From positions 6,014,001 through 6,078,000 of the forward strand of contig NZ_JAMZDZ010000001.1 in NCBI RefSeq assembly GCF_024172085.1: a stretch of DNA of 64,000 nt. Reading direction: 5' to 3'. Made by a program: the position numbers and the translations under genes. Below, in pieces: positions 45,345-53,466 of the stretch (within the stretch, counting starts at the first letter, position 1; each line of letters begins with the position of its first letter). Origin of the DNA: Hamadaea flava (GTDB taxonomy: Bacteria; Actinomycetota; Actinomycetes; Mycobacteriales; Micromonosporaceae). Under the pieces are notes generated by a model. That model had not been told where the DNA came from and searched no databases. It worked only from the letters and a program-made list of their open reading frames with translations.

Positions 45345-45695
45345 TCAGACGGGACGCCGGCCCGGGAATCCGCAGTCGACCCGGTGGTACCACTCGATGT
45401 CGTCGTCGCCTTCGAGCCAGCACCACAGGACCGCCCGGCCGTCGCGTACGCCCGGGAAGTCGAGCAGCACCGGGGCGTAGCCCTTGACCTGGATGTCCTG
45501 CTCGGCGATCTCCTCCAGCAGGGCGTGCAGCCGCGCCTCCAGCGCCTTCGCCTCGGCGCGTCCGCCCAGCGGACTCGCCCCGTCGGCGGCGAGGTCGGCG
45601 GTCAGCTCGGCCAGGTCGGCTCGGGCGTCGATCAGCTCGTCGATGCGCGGACGGACCTCGGCGTACCGGCGACGGGCCTCCTCCAGCGTGAACAC
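45345..45695 (-). CDS. DUF2203-family protein
   Basis: The 116-residue protein begins [20 protein letters not shown]. It has a helical pair and a C-terminal [20 protein letters not shown] followed by [15 protein letters not shown], a DUF2203 hallmark; the function is unknown. GTG 45695 has CATAAT exactly 6 nt upstream and no ribosome binding site, so it is probably leaderless. Confidence 0.85.
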   Translation of the reverse strand: MFTLEEARRRYAEVRPRIDELIDARADLAELTADLAADGASPLGGRAEAKALEARLHALLEEIAEQDIQVKGYAPVLLDFPGVRDGRAVLWCWLEGDDDIEWYHRVDCGFPGRRPV

Positions 45696-45709
45696 GCTCT
45701 CATTATGGG

Positions 45710-46222
45710 TCACAGCGGCGTGTAGAGGCCGCGTGCGTGGTCGGCTACCGCCGCGCCGGTGATCGTCGCCTCGATCGGCAGCACGTCGAGGCACAGCCGC
45801 AGCGCCTCGGTCAGCTTCGCCAGCGGTACCCGCATGGACAGTGTGCAGTGTGGAACCCAGCGGCCCGGTCGGTACAGCTCGGAGGTTTCGATCCCGGCCG
45901 CGGCCAGCCGCTCGTGGACCGCGGCGTGGTGCGCCAGCAGTTCCGGCGTGGGCACCGGGCCGAGCCACAGCACCCGGCCCAGAAACTGTCCGATGTAGTC
46001 CAGGCTCACGCGCAGCGGCGGCGCCGCGGTCAGCCCGCCCAGTGCGGCCACGACCGCGTCCGGGTCCAGCCGGTCGGCGCCGGTCAGGGAGAGGTGCGGG
46101 CGATGCTTGCGGTGGGTCAGGTCCCGCAGCGTCGGCACGCCGGCGGCTTCCAGGGCATCCCACACATTTCGTACGCGTTGGGTCGCGACCGGGTCCAGAT
46201 ACAGCTCGAGCGCGGCGACCAT
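45710..46222 (-). CDS. 2H phosphoesterase (2'-5' RNA ligase/LigT-like)
   Basis: The 170-residue protein has the two His motifs of the 2H superfamily, HRPHLSLTG and WVPHCTLSMRV, at about residues 38-46 and 122-132. It is probably a cyclic phosphodiesterase or RNA-modifying enzyme. It starts at ATG 46222 (MVAALELYLDP). It is followed on the same strand by the DUF2203 gene with 14 bases between. Confidence 0.85.
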   Translation of the reverse strand: MVAALELYLDPVATQRVRNVWDALEAAGVPTLRDLTHRKHRPHLSLTGADRLDPDAVVAALGGLTAAPPLRVSLDYIGQFLGRVLWLGPVPTPELLAHHAAVHERLAAAGIETSELYRPGRWVPHCTLSMRVPLAKLTEALRLCLDVLPIEATITGAAVADHARGLYTPL

Positions 46223-46350
46223 GATCCGGGAGCGTACTCCGGGCGCCCTTCTTTCGGGTGACCTCGGCGTGGCGGTGCGTACCTGGCAAATCCGGCAATT
46301 GTTGGGACTTACCCTCCATCCGGAGAAGCCGAATAATCAGGACGGTAGTA

Positions 46351-47124
46351 GTGCGTACAACATGGATCGGTCGCGGTGCGGCGACCGTTGCAGCAGGCCT
46401 CATCTTCATCTTCGGCAGTAGCCAGGCAGCCTTCGCCGCCGCGACGATCGAGATCAACGCGGGCAACGTCCCGACCACGGCGCAGGCCGCCACCCATGGC
46501 TGTGACTTCGGTGGCGGGCCGTTCGCGAACCAGGACGTGTGGATCTTCGTCCTGCCCGAACCCAACCTGCAGGGCGATTTCACCTCGCTGACGGTGACCT
46601 TCACCGACGCCGGCAACGTCCAGCACGTGCTGAGCATCCCGGCCGACGGCGGCGCGATCGTCGACGACAACGGCACGAGCAAGGCGTACCTCGCGACCCC
46701 GGCCGGCTGGACCCTGGTCAACGGCAGCGCCGACATCACCGGCACCGACCCGCAGAACGCCAAGTTCAACCTGACCCACGCCTGCCCGGCGACCGGCTCG
46801 CCCAGTGCCGGCCCGAGCGCGAGCACCAGTCCCAGTACGCCGCCGACGGCCAGCCCGTCGCCGTTCGGCGGAGGCGAATCGCCGTCCGCATCGACCGCCG
46901 CCTCGGCGTCGACCACCCCGGCGGAGAGCGAATCGCCGACGCCCGGCGAATCGACGTCCGCCTCCACCAGCGGAACACCGGTGCCGAGCGGCTCGGTCAA
47001 CACCGGCGGCGGTGGCAGCGCGATGAGCATGAGCAGCGTCTTCCTCGGTGGCGGGGCGCTGCTGGGCGCGGTTGCCGGCATCGGGTTCCTCGTGCTGGCC
47101 CGCCAGCGCCGTGACCTGGCCTAG
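46351..47124 (+). CDS. Secreted surface protein with class F sortase-type C-terminus
   Basis: The 257-residue precursor has a signal peptide (GRGAATVAAGLIFIFGSSQA). An extracellular domain (about residues 30-150, IEINAGNVPTTAQAATHGCD) is followed by a long Ser/Thr/Pro stalk. The C-terminus has GSVNTGGGGSAMSMSS, a hydrophobic helix (FLGGGALLGAVAGIGFLVLA) and a basic tail (RQRRD). There is no LPXTG; NTGGGG takes its place, as in other proteins next to class F sortases. GTG 46351 is preferred (VRTTWIGRGAATV). Its end overlaps the sortase gene by 14 bases. Confidence 0.8.
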   Translation: MRTTWIGRGAATVAAGLIFIFGSSQAAFAAATIEINAGNVPTTAQAATHGCDFGGGPFANQDVWIFVLPEPNLQGDFTSLTVTFTDAGNVQHVLSIPADGGAIVDDNGTSKAYLATPAGWTLVNGSADITGTDPQNAKFNLTHACPATGSPSAGPSASTSPSTPPTASPSPFGGGESPSASTAASASTTPAESESPTPGESTSASTSGTPVPSGSVNTGGGGSAMSMSSVFLGGGALLGAVAGIGFLVLARQRRDLA

Positions 47125-47836
47125 CCGACCCGGCGGACCGGGGACCGGGCGGCAGCGACCCGGTCCCCGATCCGGCACCGCCTTCCGGATCGGCTGGTGG
47201 CTGGCCTGCGTCGCGCTCGTCGGACTCGGCGGCTGGGGCACCGGCCTGCTGATCGGCGCGGCCGACAAGCCAGGTACGCCGCCCCCGCTCCCGGCCCAGG
47301 TGCTCGCGCTGCCGTCAGGCGGCCTCGAGCCGCCCGACCGCGGGCCGGGCCCGCTGACCCGGTCGACCCCACGAAAGATCGTCATCCCCAGGATCGGGCT
47401 GCGCGCCTGGATCGAGGAGATCGGGCTGCGCCCGGACGGAGCGATCGAGACACCCTCGTTCGAGCGGGCCAACCACGCCTCCTGGTACAAGCTCGGGCCC
47501 AGTCCGGGTGAGGCAGGCGCGGCGGTCGTGATCGGCCACGTCGACTCCCGCAAGAGCGTCGCGGTCTTCTACTACCTGACGCGGCTGCGCCCGGGGGAGG
47601 AGATCGAGATCGAGCGAGCGGACCGTACGACGGCGATCTTCACGATCGAGGTCATGCAGTCCTTCCCCAAGGCGGACTTCCCGACCGACCGCGTGTACGC
47701 CGGTGGCCCGGTGCCCGAGCTGCGGCTCATCACCTGCGGCGGGCGCTACGACGCCACGTCCCACTCATACTCCGACAACATCGTGGTCTTCGCCCGGCTG
47801 ACCGGCGTACGCCCACCCCCGCCACCCCAAGTCTGA
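47111..47836 (+). CDS. Class F sortase
   Basis: The 241-residue protein has an N-terminal membrane helix (IGWWLACVALVGLGGWGTGL) and the sortase fold: IPRIGLRAWIEEIGLRPDGA, AVVIGHVDSRKSVAVFYYL (catalytic His), LRLITCGGRYDATSHSYSDN (catalytic Cys then Arg). The TCGG-RYD pattern is typical of class F. GTG 47111 lies inside the end of the surface-protein gene. It likely anchors the upstream protein to peptidoglycan. Confidence 0.9.
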   Translation: MTWPSRPGGPGTGRQRPGPRSGTAFRIGWWLACVALVGLGGWGTGLLIGAADKPGTPPPLPAQVLALPSGGLEPPDRGPGPLTRSTPRKIVIPRIGLRAWIEEIGLRPDGAIETPSFERANHASWYKLGPSPGEAGAAVVIGHVDSRKSVAVFYYLTRLRPGEEIEIERADRTTAIFTIEVMQSFPKADFPTDRVYAGGPVPELRLITCGGRYDATSHSYSDNIVVFARLTGVRPPPPPQV

Positions 47837-47848
47837 TTCGTGCTCGTG

Positions 47849-47885
47849 AATGATAACTCGGCTTTTAAAAGGTTGAGTTATCATT
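47849..47885. promoter_or_regulatory. AT-rich double palindrome before the AAA/DUF234 gene
   Basis: AATGATAACTC (47849-47859) pairs with GAGTTATCATT (47875-47885). Between them CTTTTAAAAG (47862-47871) is itself a palindrome. The whole 37-bp element is far more AT-rich than anything nearby and ends 7 bases before the GTG start at 47892. Confidence 0.75.
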
Positions 47886-47891
47886 TCCTCC

Positions 47892-49364
47892 GTGACTCTG
47901 GAGAAGCCGGACTATCTGCACGGCCGGGATCGGGAGTGGGCGACGTTGAGTGCGTTCGCGACCGACCCGGCGATGGGCGCTCGGTTGGCCCTCGTCTACG
48001 GCCGTCGCCGGCAGGGGAAGACGATGCTGCTCGAAGCGTTGGCCCGCGCCGGTGGAGGCTTCGTCTTCACCGGATTGCCGCTGACCGCCCGGCAGAACCT
48101 CGTGCGCCTCAGCCGGGCGTACGCAGCGTTCACCGGCGAGGTGGCCACCGCATTCGCCGATTGGGAACAGGCAGTGGACGCGCTCATGCGACTTGGCGAA
48201 CGCTCCGACCAGCCCTGCCTGGTCGTCCTTGATGAGTTCCAGTACCTCATGGATGGCGAACCCGCGTTGCCGGGCTTCATCCAGCTCGCCCTGGAGCCGT
48301 TGGGCCGGGCGCAGACCCGCAGCCGGACACGGTTAGTCCTCTGTGGCAGCGCGCTGCACGTCATGCGGGGCCTTCTCGGCGGCTCGGCGCCCCTACGCGG
48401 CAGGGCCAGCCGGGAGGTCATGATCCGGCCGTTCGGATTCCGCGACTCGGCGGACTTCTGGGATCTGAGTGCTGATCCGCAGCTGGCCTTTCAGACGCAC
48501 GCCCTGCTCGGTGGTACGCCGGCGTACCGGGGAATGGCGGGAGCGGCCCCGTCTTCCGTCCAGGACTTCGGGCGGTGGGTCGCTGAGGCTCCGCTGGCAG
48601 ACACGTCGGCCTTGTTCCGCGAGGGCGCAGTCATCCTCCATGAAGACCCGGAACTGTCGGACGTCGGTCTCTACTACGCCGTGCTAGGCGCCATCGCGCG
48701 TGGCTCGTGCCGTCGCGGCGAGATTGCCGCCGCCTTGGGGCGTAGTGACCAGTCCCTCGCGCATCCGCTCACTGTGCTCGAACACACTCAGCTCATCGAG
48801 CGGGTGGACGACGCGTTCCGGCAGCGCCGTCCGGTCTATCGGATCACCGAACCGGTCATCAGGCTGCATCAACTCCTGATCGCGCCGCACGAGCCCGAGC
48901 TGGTGGGTGGGGCGGCGCAACAGGTCTGGGAGGAGAACGCCGACACGGTCACGTCGAAGATCTATGGGCCTCACTTCGAGGAGATCGCGCGGCAATGGGC
49001 GCTGTGGCATGCCTCGCCGGAGACGCTCGGGGCCCGCGCCAGCGCCGTCCTCTCCGCCACCCTCGCCTGCCGGCTCCATCAGCAGGGCCACGAACTCGAC
49101 GTCGTCGCGATCCGCCGCCAGCCTTATGACCGGGACGCCGTGCTGGCGATCGGGGAGGTCAAGAGCACGGCGAAACCGGTCGGCGACGGTGACCTCGAAC
49201 GGCTTGACCACTTGCGCGAGCTGATCCCAGCCGACCGGTACGAGGAGCCGCCCCGACTGCTCCTATTCGCTCGGCATGGATTCACCCGTGAACTGCGGCA
49301 ATCCGCAGCGTCGCGGCGGGACGTCGAGCTGGTCGACGCGGAGAGGCTCTACACCGGAGGGTGA
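47892..49364 (+). CDS. AAA ATPase with DUF234-type C-terminal region
   Basis: The 490-residue protein has a P-loop (LVYGRRRQGKTMLLEALA, Walker A GRRRQGKT), Walker B (CLVVLDEFQYLM) and sensor-like LVLCGSALHVM. A middle winged-helix follows (GSCRRGEIAAALGRSDQSLA, HPLTVLEHTQLIERVDD). The C-terminus has DAVLAIGEVKSTAKP, a GEVK motif like PD-(D/E)XK nucleases, and is of the DUF234 type. Related archaeal-type ATPases are common in mobile or stress contexts; the target is unknown. GTG 47892 has CCTCC before it on this strand, so its ribosome binding site is not standard. Confidence 0.85.
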   Translation: MTLEKPDYLHGRDREWATLSAFATDPAMGARLALVYGRRRQGKTMLLEALARAGGGFVFTGLPLTARQNLVRLSRAYAAFTGEVATAFADWEQAVDALMRLGERSDQPCLVVLDEFQYLMDGEPALPGFIQLALEPLGRAQTRSRTRLVLCGSALHVMRGLLGGSAPLRGRASREVMIRPFGFRDSADFWDLSADPQLAFQTHALLGGTPAYRGMAGAAPSSVQDFGRWVAEAPLADTSALFREGAVILHEDPELSDVGLYYAVLGAIARGSCRRGEIAAALGRSDQSLAHPLTVLEHTQLIERVDDAFRQRRPVYRITEPVIRLHQLLIAPHEPELVGGAAQQVWEENADTVTSKIYGPHFEEIARQWALWHASPETLGARASAVLSATLACRLHQQGHELDVVAIRRQPYDRDAVLAIGEVKSTAKPVGDGDLERLDHLRELIPADRYEEPPRLLLFARHGFTRELRQSAASRRDVELVDAERLYTGG

Positions 49365-49445
49365 TTCGGGCTTGACCCGGCGGGGCCGATCACCAACTAT
49401 CGGCACAACGGATCAATCCGGACAATTCATTCGAGGTGATCGGGC

Positions 49446-50606
49446 ATGACGAAGGTGTCCCGGCGAGCCGCCCTCGGCGGTGGGCTCGCGCTCGTGGCCG
49501 CGCCGTTCCTGTCGGCCGGGTTCCCGGCGGCGGCTGCGCGACCGCGTACGGAGTCGGGCATGCAGGGACCGGTACGCCTCGGCGTCCTCACGCATTCGGC
49601 CGGGCCGCTGGCCGCGTACGCCCAACGGCAGCTGCTCGGTGTGCGTACGCGGGCGGATCAGGTCAACGCCGCCGGGGGACACGGGTCGGCCCCCGAGATC
49701 GAGCTGCTCGTACGCGAAGCGGGCGCGGACGAGAAGGCGGCCGCCGCGGCGGCTTCGGCGGTGCTGGACGAAGGCGTGCACGCCGTCATCGTCGCGACCG
49801 CGCCCTGGTTGGCCGACGCGGTCGGCGGTCAGTGCACGCTCGGCTGCGTACCGGTGCTGACTCCCGCGACGGGGATCGTCCCGACCAGCCCGTACGCCTT
49901 CCAGTCCGCGCCTTCGGCGGCACAGGTTCTGCGTACGCTGATGGGCGCGGCCAAGAAGGCCGGGCTGGCCAAGCTCGCCCACCTCGCGACGGACAAGCTG
50001 GCCGCGCCGCCCGTCGTCGACCTCGTCCAGACCGAGGCGGCCAACCAGGGACTGAGCATCGCCGGGTTCGAGCCCGTGCCCGTCGAGGCGACCGATCTGA
50101 AGGATGCCGTGGGCAAGCTCGTCGCCGCCAAGCCGGACGCGTTGGTGATCAGCGCACTCCCACCGCAGAGCGGGGCGGCTGTCCGGGACGCGCGCGCGGC
50201 GGGTTGGACCGGCCCGATCCTGCTCACGCCGGAAGGCGTGCACCCCACGTTCCACTCGACCGCGGGGGACGCTGCCGACGGCGTACAAGCTGTGAGTCCA
50301 TGGCTGCCCGCCGCGGATTCGGCGCCGGACAGCGTGTCGAATCTCGCCACGGTCCGGCGGTTCGCGGAGGCGTTCGCGCCGAACGGGCCCGCGAACCCGG
50401 CGGCCGGATTCGGCGCGGACGCCGTGGCGCTGACGCATCAGGTGTTTCTTGGGCATCGCGACCGGAAGATGGCCCGCGAACAGTTGGAGAACGCCTGCTG
50501 CGTGGGGGTTTGCGGGGTCTACAACCTGACCGCCGCCGATCACAGCGGGCTGGCCGATGACGCCCTGACGGTTCTCACTTCGAAAGCGGGGAAGTGGACC
50601 ATCTGA
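49446..50606 (+). CDS. Amino-acid-type ABC substrate-binding protein, Tat-like signal
   Basis: The 386-residue precursor has a twin-arginine-like signal (KVSRRAALGGGLALVAAPFL). The fold is Peripla_BP_6: RLGVLTHSAGPLAAYAQRQL, VIVATAPWLADAVGGQCTLG, VLTPATGIVPTSPYAFQSAP and VISALPPQSGAAVRDARAAG. It probably binds branched-chain amino acids or amides. No permease or ATPase genes lie next to it, so it is an orphan. Start ATG 49446 has GAGGTG about 7 nt upstream. Confidence 0.85.
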   Translation: MTKVSRRAALGGGLALVAAPFLSAGFPAAAARPRTESGMQGPVRLGVLTHSAGPLAAYAQRQLLGVRTRADQVNAAGGHGSAPEIELLVREAGADEKAAAAAASAVLDEGVHAVIVATAPWLADAVGGQCTLGCVPVLTPATGIVPTSPYAFQSAPSAAQVLRTLMGAAKKAGLAKLAHLATDKLAAPPVVDLVQTEAANQGLSIAGFEPVPVEATDLKDAVGKLVAAKPDALVISALPPQSGAAVRDARAAGWTGPILLTPEGVHPTFHSTAGDAADGVQAVSPWLPAADSAPDSVSNLATVRRFAEAFAPNGPANPAAGFGADAVALTHQVFLGHRDRKMAREQLENACCVGVCGVYNLTAADHSGLADDALTVLTSKAGKWTI

Positions 50607-50652
50607 CATCAGGGTCTGGCGCCGCTGCAACAAACGCGTTAAAGTCTCCGAC

Positions 50653-50698
50653 AACGCTCGTCCGGACGGTTTCCCCCGTGATCGCCCGGACGGGCGTT
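50653..50698. terminator. Terminator hairpin between convergent genes
   Basis: AACGCTCGTCCGG and CCGGACGGGCGTT form a 13-bp stem with one mismatch, between the stops at 50606 (+) and 50707 (-). Confidence 0.6.
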
Positions 50699-50706
50699 CC
50701 ATCGTT

Positions 50707-51465
50707 CTACAGCTCGTTGCGAACGGCCCAGAGATCGGGAAACGGCCGGTCATGGACCGTTTTCGCGAGCCAGCTCGCGCCGGCCGAGCCACCGCTGCCG
50801 GGCTTGTCGCCCATGACTCGCCAGACCGCAGTGAGATGCAACTGACGCCACCGGATGAAGCGTTCGGCGACCTCCATCAGCACCTCGCCCAGCTCGTAGA
50901 GATCGGGCTGTTTCGATCCACTGTAGATTTCGAGCCAACTCGTGCCGCGCCGGGCGACCGCGGCCTTCGCGGCGTCGTCGAGGCTGGGCTCGGCCAGCTG
51001 CTTCTCCAGATCGGCGACGACCGACGGCATCTCCGCGTGCGGGCAGACCATCCCGGGCCGCTTGTTGCCGAGCAGGAACTCCAGGTGCCGGTACCCGTAG
51101 GACTGGAAACCGGAAGCCTCGCCGAAGGCGTCCCGGAACTCCCCGAACTCGTTCGGCGTCAGCGTGGCGAGCAGCTGCCAGGAACTGATCAGCACGTCCT
51201 GCGCGCCGATCGACCGGCGCAACGTCCTCGTCGCGGCGCGCACGTCGTCCGCGTCGAGCTGTGTGCGCGCCGTCTCCCACTCGTGGCGCAGCAGCGTGAA
51301 CAGCAGCTCCATCACCTGCGTCGCGACGATGAAGGAGTACTCCGCCGGGCTCTGCGTCCGCGGGGTCTGGAGGGAGAGCAGCGTCTCGATGTGGGTGTAG
51401 TCCGCGTAGGGGGTGGTTCCCTCGAACTCCACCTTGGGGCCGCTACCTCGTCTGCCGTAGACCAT
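50707..51465 (-). CDS. kynA: Tryptophan 2,3-dioxygenase
   Basis: The 252-residue protein matches the heme TDO family: TPYADYTHIETLLSLQTPRT near the N-terminus, EYSFIVATQVMELLFTLLRH, and GFQSYGYRHLEFLLGNKRPG. A C-terminal RFIRWRQLHLTAVWRVMGDK carries the proximal His region. It opens the tryptophan indole ring to N-formylkynurenine, the first step of the kynurenine pathway. It is divergent from the Lrp/AsnC gene at 51579. No good Shine-Dalgarno lies close to ATG 51465. Confidence 0.93.
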   Translation of the reverse strand: MVYGRRGSGPKVEFEGTTPYADYTHIETLLSLQTPRTQSPAEYSFIVATQVMELLFTLLRHEWETARTQLDADDVRAATRTLRRSIGAQDVLISSWQLLATLTPNEFGEFRDAFGEASGFQSYGYRHLEFLLGNKRPGMVCPHAEMPSVVADLEKQLAEPSLDDAAKAAVARRGTSWLEIYSGSKQPDLYELGEVLMEVAERFIRWRQLHLTAVWRVMGDKPGSGGSAGASWLAKTVHDRPFPDLWAVRNEL

Positions 51466-51471
51466 GACTTC

Positions 51472-51532
51472 ATCAAACCGCTCCTCCAGGCCCTCGTTGA
51501 AGGGCCGTTGCGGCTCGTTACGGCGGTTTGAT
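51472..51532. promoter_or_regulatory. Long-spaced inverted repeat in the kynA/Lrp promoter region
   Basis: ATCAAACCGC (51472-51481) and GCGGTTTGAT (51523-51532) form a perfect 10-bp inverted repeat separated by 41 bases. The arms sit in front of the two divergent genes, as paired sites for an Lrp-type octamer would. Confidence 0.55.
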
Positions 51533-51566
51533 CTTGCATTCGGCAGGCGTTCGGCGAACCCGGGTT

Positions 51567-51578
51567 TACGATCGTCAA
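51567..51578 (+). promoter_or_regulatory. -10 element of a probably leaderless Lrp transcript
   Basis: TACGAT (51567-51572) is followed by exactly 6 nt and GTG 51579; no Shine-Dalgarno is present. Confidence 0.55.
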
Positions 51579-52016
51579 GTGGACCCAGTGGATTGGCATA
51601 TTCTGGACGAACTGCAGCGTGACGCCCGGCTCTCGTTCAACGAACTGTCCCGGCGGGTGAACCTCTCCTCGCCCGCCGTCGCCGAGCGCGTACGCCGTCT
51701 GCAGGAGACCGGGGTGATCACCGGCTACCACGCCCACGTCGACCTCGCCACGGCCGGACGGCAGGCGACGGCGCTCATCCGGATGCACTGCTACGGGCCG
51801 ACCTGCCTGCTCCGGGAACCCGCCGTCGCCGACTGGCCCGAGGTACTCCAGATGCATCGGGTCAGCGGCGACGCCTGCTGCGCGCTCAAGGTCTCCGTGG
51901 CGTCGATGGCCGACCTCGAACACTTCATCGACCGGCTCGCCGGTTACGGGCGCCCCTCCACCGCGATGATCCTGTCCAGCCCGATCACCTGGCGACCGGT
52001 CACGCCGCTCCCTTGA
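51579..52016 (+). CDS. Lrp/AsnC-family regulator of the kynurenine genes (KynR-like)
   Basis: The 145-residue protein has an AsnC helix-turn-helix (VDWHILDELQRDARLSFNEL, RRVNLSSPAVAERVRRLQET) and an RAM-type ligand domain (RQATALIRMHCYGPTCLLRE). The location between kynA and kynU parallels KynR, a kynurenine-responsive AsnC-type regulator in Pseudomonas and Burkholderia. By analogy it may activate both genes; this is an inference. GTG 51579 fits the leaderless promoter. Confidence 0.88.
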   Translation: MDPVDWHILDELQRDARLSFNELSRRVNLSSPAVAERVRRLQETGVITGYHAHVDLATAGRQATALIRMHCYGPTCLLREPAVADWPEVLQMHRVSGDACCALKVSVASMADLEHFIDRLAGYGRPSTAMILSSPITWRPVTPLP

Positions 52017-52020
52017 CGGG

Positions 52021-52081
52021 TGCAGATCACGGTTCCGCAGGCATCCTCGGGCGAAGGATGCCTGCGTAACCGTGATCTGCA
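52021..52081. repeat. GATCA-palindrome family, copy 5
   Basis: A 27-bp stem starts TGCAGATCACGGTTCCGCAG (52021-) and pairs with 52055-52081, with one C/T mismatch. It lies between the convergent stops of the Lrp gene (52016) and kynU (52097). Confidence 0.88.
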
Positions 52082-52096
52082 TGTTCGACCAGCGGG

Positions 52097-53368
52097 TCAG
52101 GTGATGCGGGAGCGAGTAACGGGGAAAGCGAGGTGGGAGGAGGCGGCCACGATCGTCCGCAGCCGGGCGAACGCCTCGTGCACCTCGGCGAAGGTCGTGT
52201 AGAGCGGAGCGAAACCGATCCGGAGCCGGTCCGGCGTACGGAAGTCGGGGATCACGCCCGCGGCCTTCCACGCCTGACAGATCTGCCAGGCCGCCTCGTG
52301 ATGCAGCGTCACGTGGGCCCCACGCCGAGCCGGGTCGCGGGGACTCGCCAACCGCAGGCCCAGCGGCGCCAGCCACTCGTCGAACAGCTCGATCGCGTAC
52401 TGGCCGAGCTGGGCGCCCTTCGCCGCGATCCGATCGACGCCCGCCTCGGCGGTCAGCTTCGCACCCTCCCAGGCGGCGTACCCGCCCATCACCGGGGTCG
52501 AGCTGACCAGGAAACGCTCCACAGTGGGCACTGGGTCGTAGTCGAAGCCCATGTCGAACTGGTTGGCCTGCCCGAACCAGCCCCAGATCGGCTGGCGCAG
52601 CGATTCCTGGAGATCGCGCCGGACGTACAGGAAACCAGGGGCGCCAGGACCGCCGTTGAGATGCTTATACGTGCAGCCGATGGCCAGGTCCGCGCCCGAG
52701 TCCCGCAGCGGCGTCGGCACCGCGCCGGCCGCGTGGCACAGGTCCCAGAGCATGATCGCGCCCCCGTCGTGCGCGGCCCGCGTGATCGCCGCCATGTCCG
52801 CGATCGCTCCTGAGCGGTACGCCACATGCTGCAGGCTGATCAACGCGACGTCGTCGGCGGGGCAGGCGGCGATCGCCGCGCGTACCTGGTCGGCGGTGAC
52901 GCCGAGGTCGAGATCGGTCTTGATCACCTCCAGCCGCATCCCGCGCGCCGCCGCGACGCCCTGGAGCACGTACTGGTCCGACGGGAAGTTGTCGTCGTCG
53001 GTGATGATCACCGAGCGGCCGGGCCGGGCCTCGCAAGCGGCGACGGCCAGCTTGTAGAGGTTGACGCTGGCGGTGTCGCACAGCAGCACCTCGCCCGGCT
53101 CGACGCCCAGTACGCCGGTCGCCAGGGTGTCTCCGGCGTCGCGGGCCAAGGTGATCCAGCGATCCCAGCCGCGGACCAGGTCGGCGCCCCACTCCTCGTC
53201 GAGCAGTTTGATCAGCCGTTCCCGGGTGGCCAGCGGCGGGCGGCCGAGCGAGTTGCCGTCGAGGTAGATCAGGTCGGGCTCTTGCTCGGGGTAGAAGAAT
53301 CGTGCGCGGTACTCGGCCAGCGGGTCGGCGGCGTCGAGGGCCTGGGCGCGGGTCAGGAGGTCATCCAC
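52097..53368 (-). CDS. kynU: Kynureninase
   Basis: The 423-residue protein has the PLP-enzyme fold: YLDGNSLGRPPLATRERL, SVIITDDDNFPSDQYVLQGV, IMLWDLCHAAGAVPTPLRDS and the catalytic lysine in GCTYKHLNGGPGAPGF. The C-terminal RRGAHVTLHH matches kynureninase. It splits kynurenine into anthranilate and alanine. GTG 53368 (VDDLLTRAQALDAADPLAEY) is the start; TAGAGT lies 7 nt upstream with no ribosome binding site, matching the hexamer of the gene at 19802. The longer frame upstream is not coding. Confidence 0.93.
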   Translation of the reverse strand: MDDLLTRAQALDAADPLAEYRARFFYPEQEPDLIYLDGNSLGRPPLATRERLIKLLDEEWGADLVRGWDRWITLARDAGDTLATGVLGVEPGEVLLCDTASVNLYKLAVAACEARPGRSVIITDDDNFPSDQYVLQGVAAARGMRLEVIKTDLDLGVTADQVRAAIAACPADDVALISLQHVAYRSGAIADMAAITRAAHDGGAIMLWDLCHAAGAVPTPLRDSGADLAIGCTYKHLNGGPGAPGFLYVRRDLQESLRQPIWGWFGQANQFDMGFDYDPVPTVERFLVSSTPVMGGYAAWEGAKLTAEAGVDRIAAKGAQLGQYAIELFDEWLAPLGLRLASPRDPARRGAHVTLHHEAAWQICQAWKAAGVIPDFRTPDRLRIGFAPLYTTFAEVHEAFARLRTIVAASSHLAFPVTRSRIT

Positions 53369-53397
53369 GCCGCCGACTCTAGCTGCGCCTATTGAGC

Positions 53398-53458
53398 TGC
53401 AGATCACGGATGTGCATGCCACCTTGAGCGCCGGCGGCCTGCGTAACCGTGATCTGCA
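53398..53458. repeat. GATCA-palindrome family, copy 6 (mismatched arms)
   Basis: The left arm reads TGCAGATCACGGATGTGCAT and so resembles copies 3 and 4. The right arm, reversed, reads TGCAGATCACGGTTACGCAG and resembles copy 5. The outer part of the stem (TGCAGATCACGG) pairs and the inner part does not. It lies 9 nt after the stop of the minus-strand gene ending at 53467. Confidence 0.8.
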
Positions 53459-53466
53459 ACTGTCAG

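Noticed and set aside
46351-47124. LPXTG surface protein for a class A or E sortase
   Set aside because: No LPXTG or LAXTG is present; the C-terminus has NTGGGG and the neighbour is a class F sortase.
47892-49364. The AAA/DUF234 gene as part of a transposon
   Set aside because: No transposase, target-site duplication or terminal inverted repeats longer than the upstream palindrome were seen.
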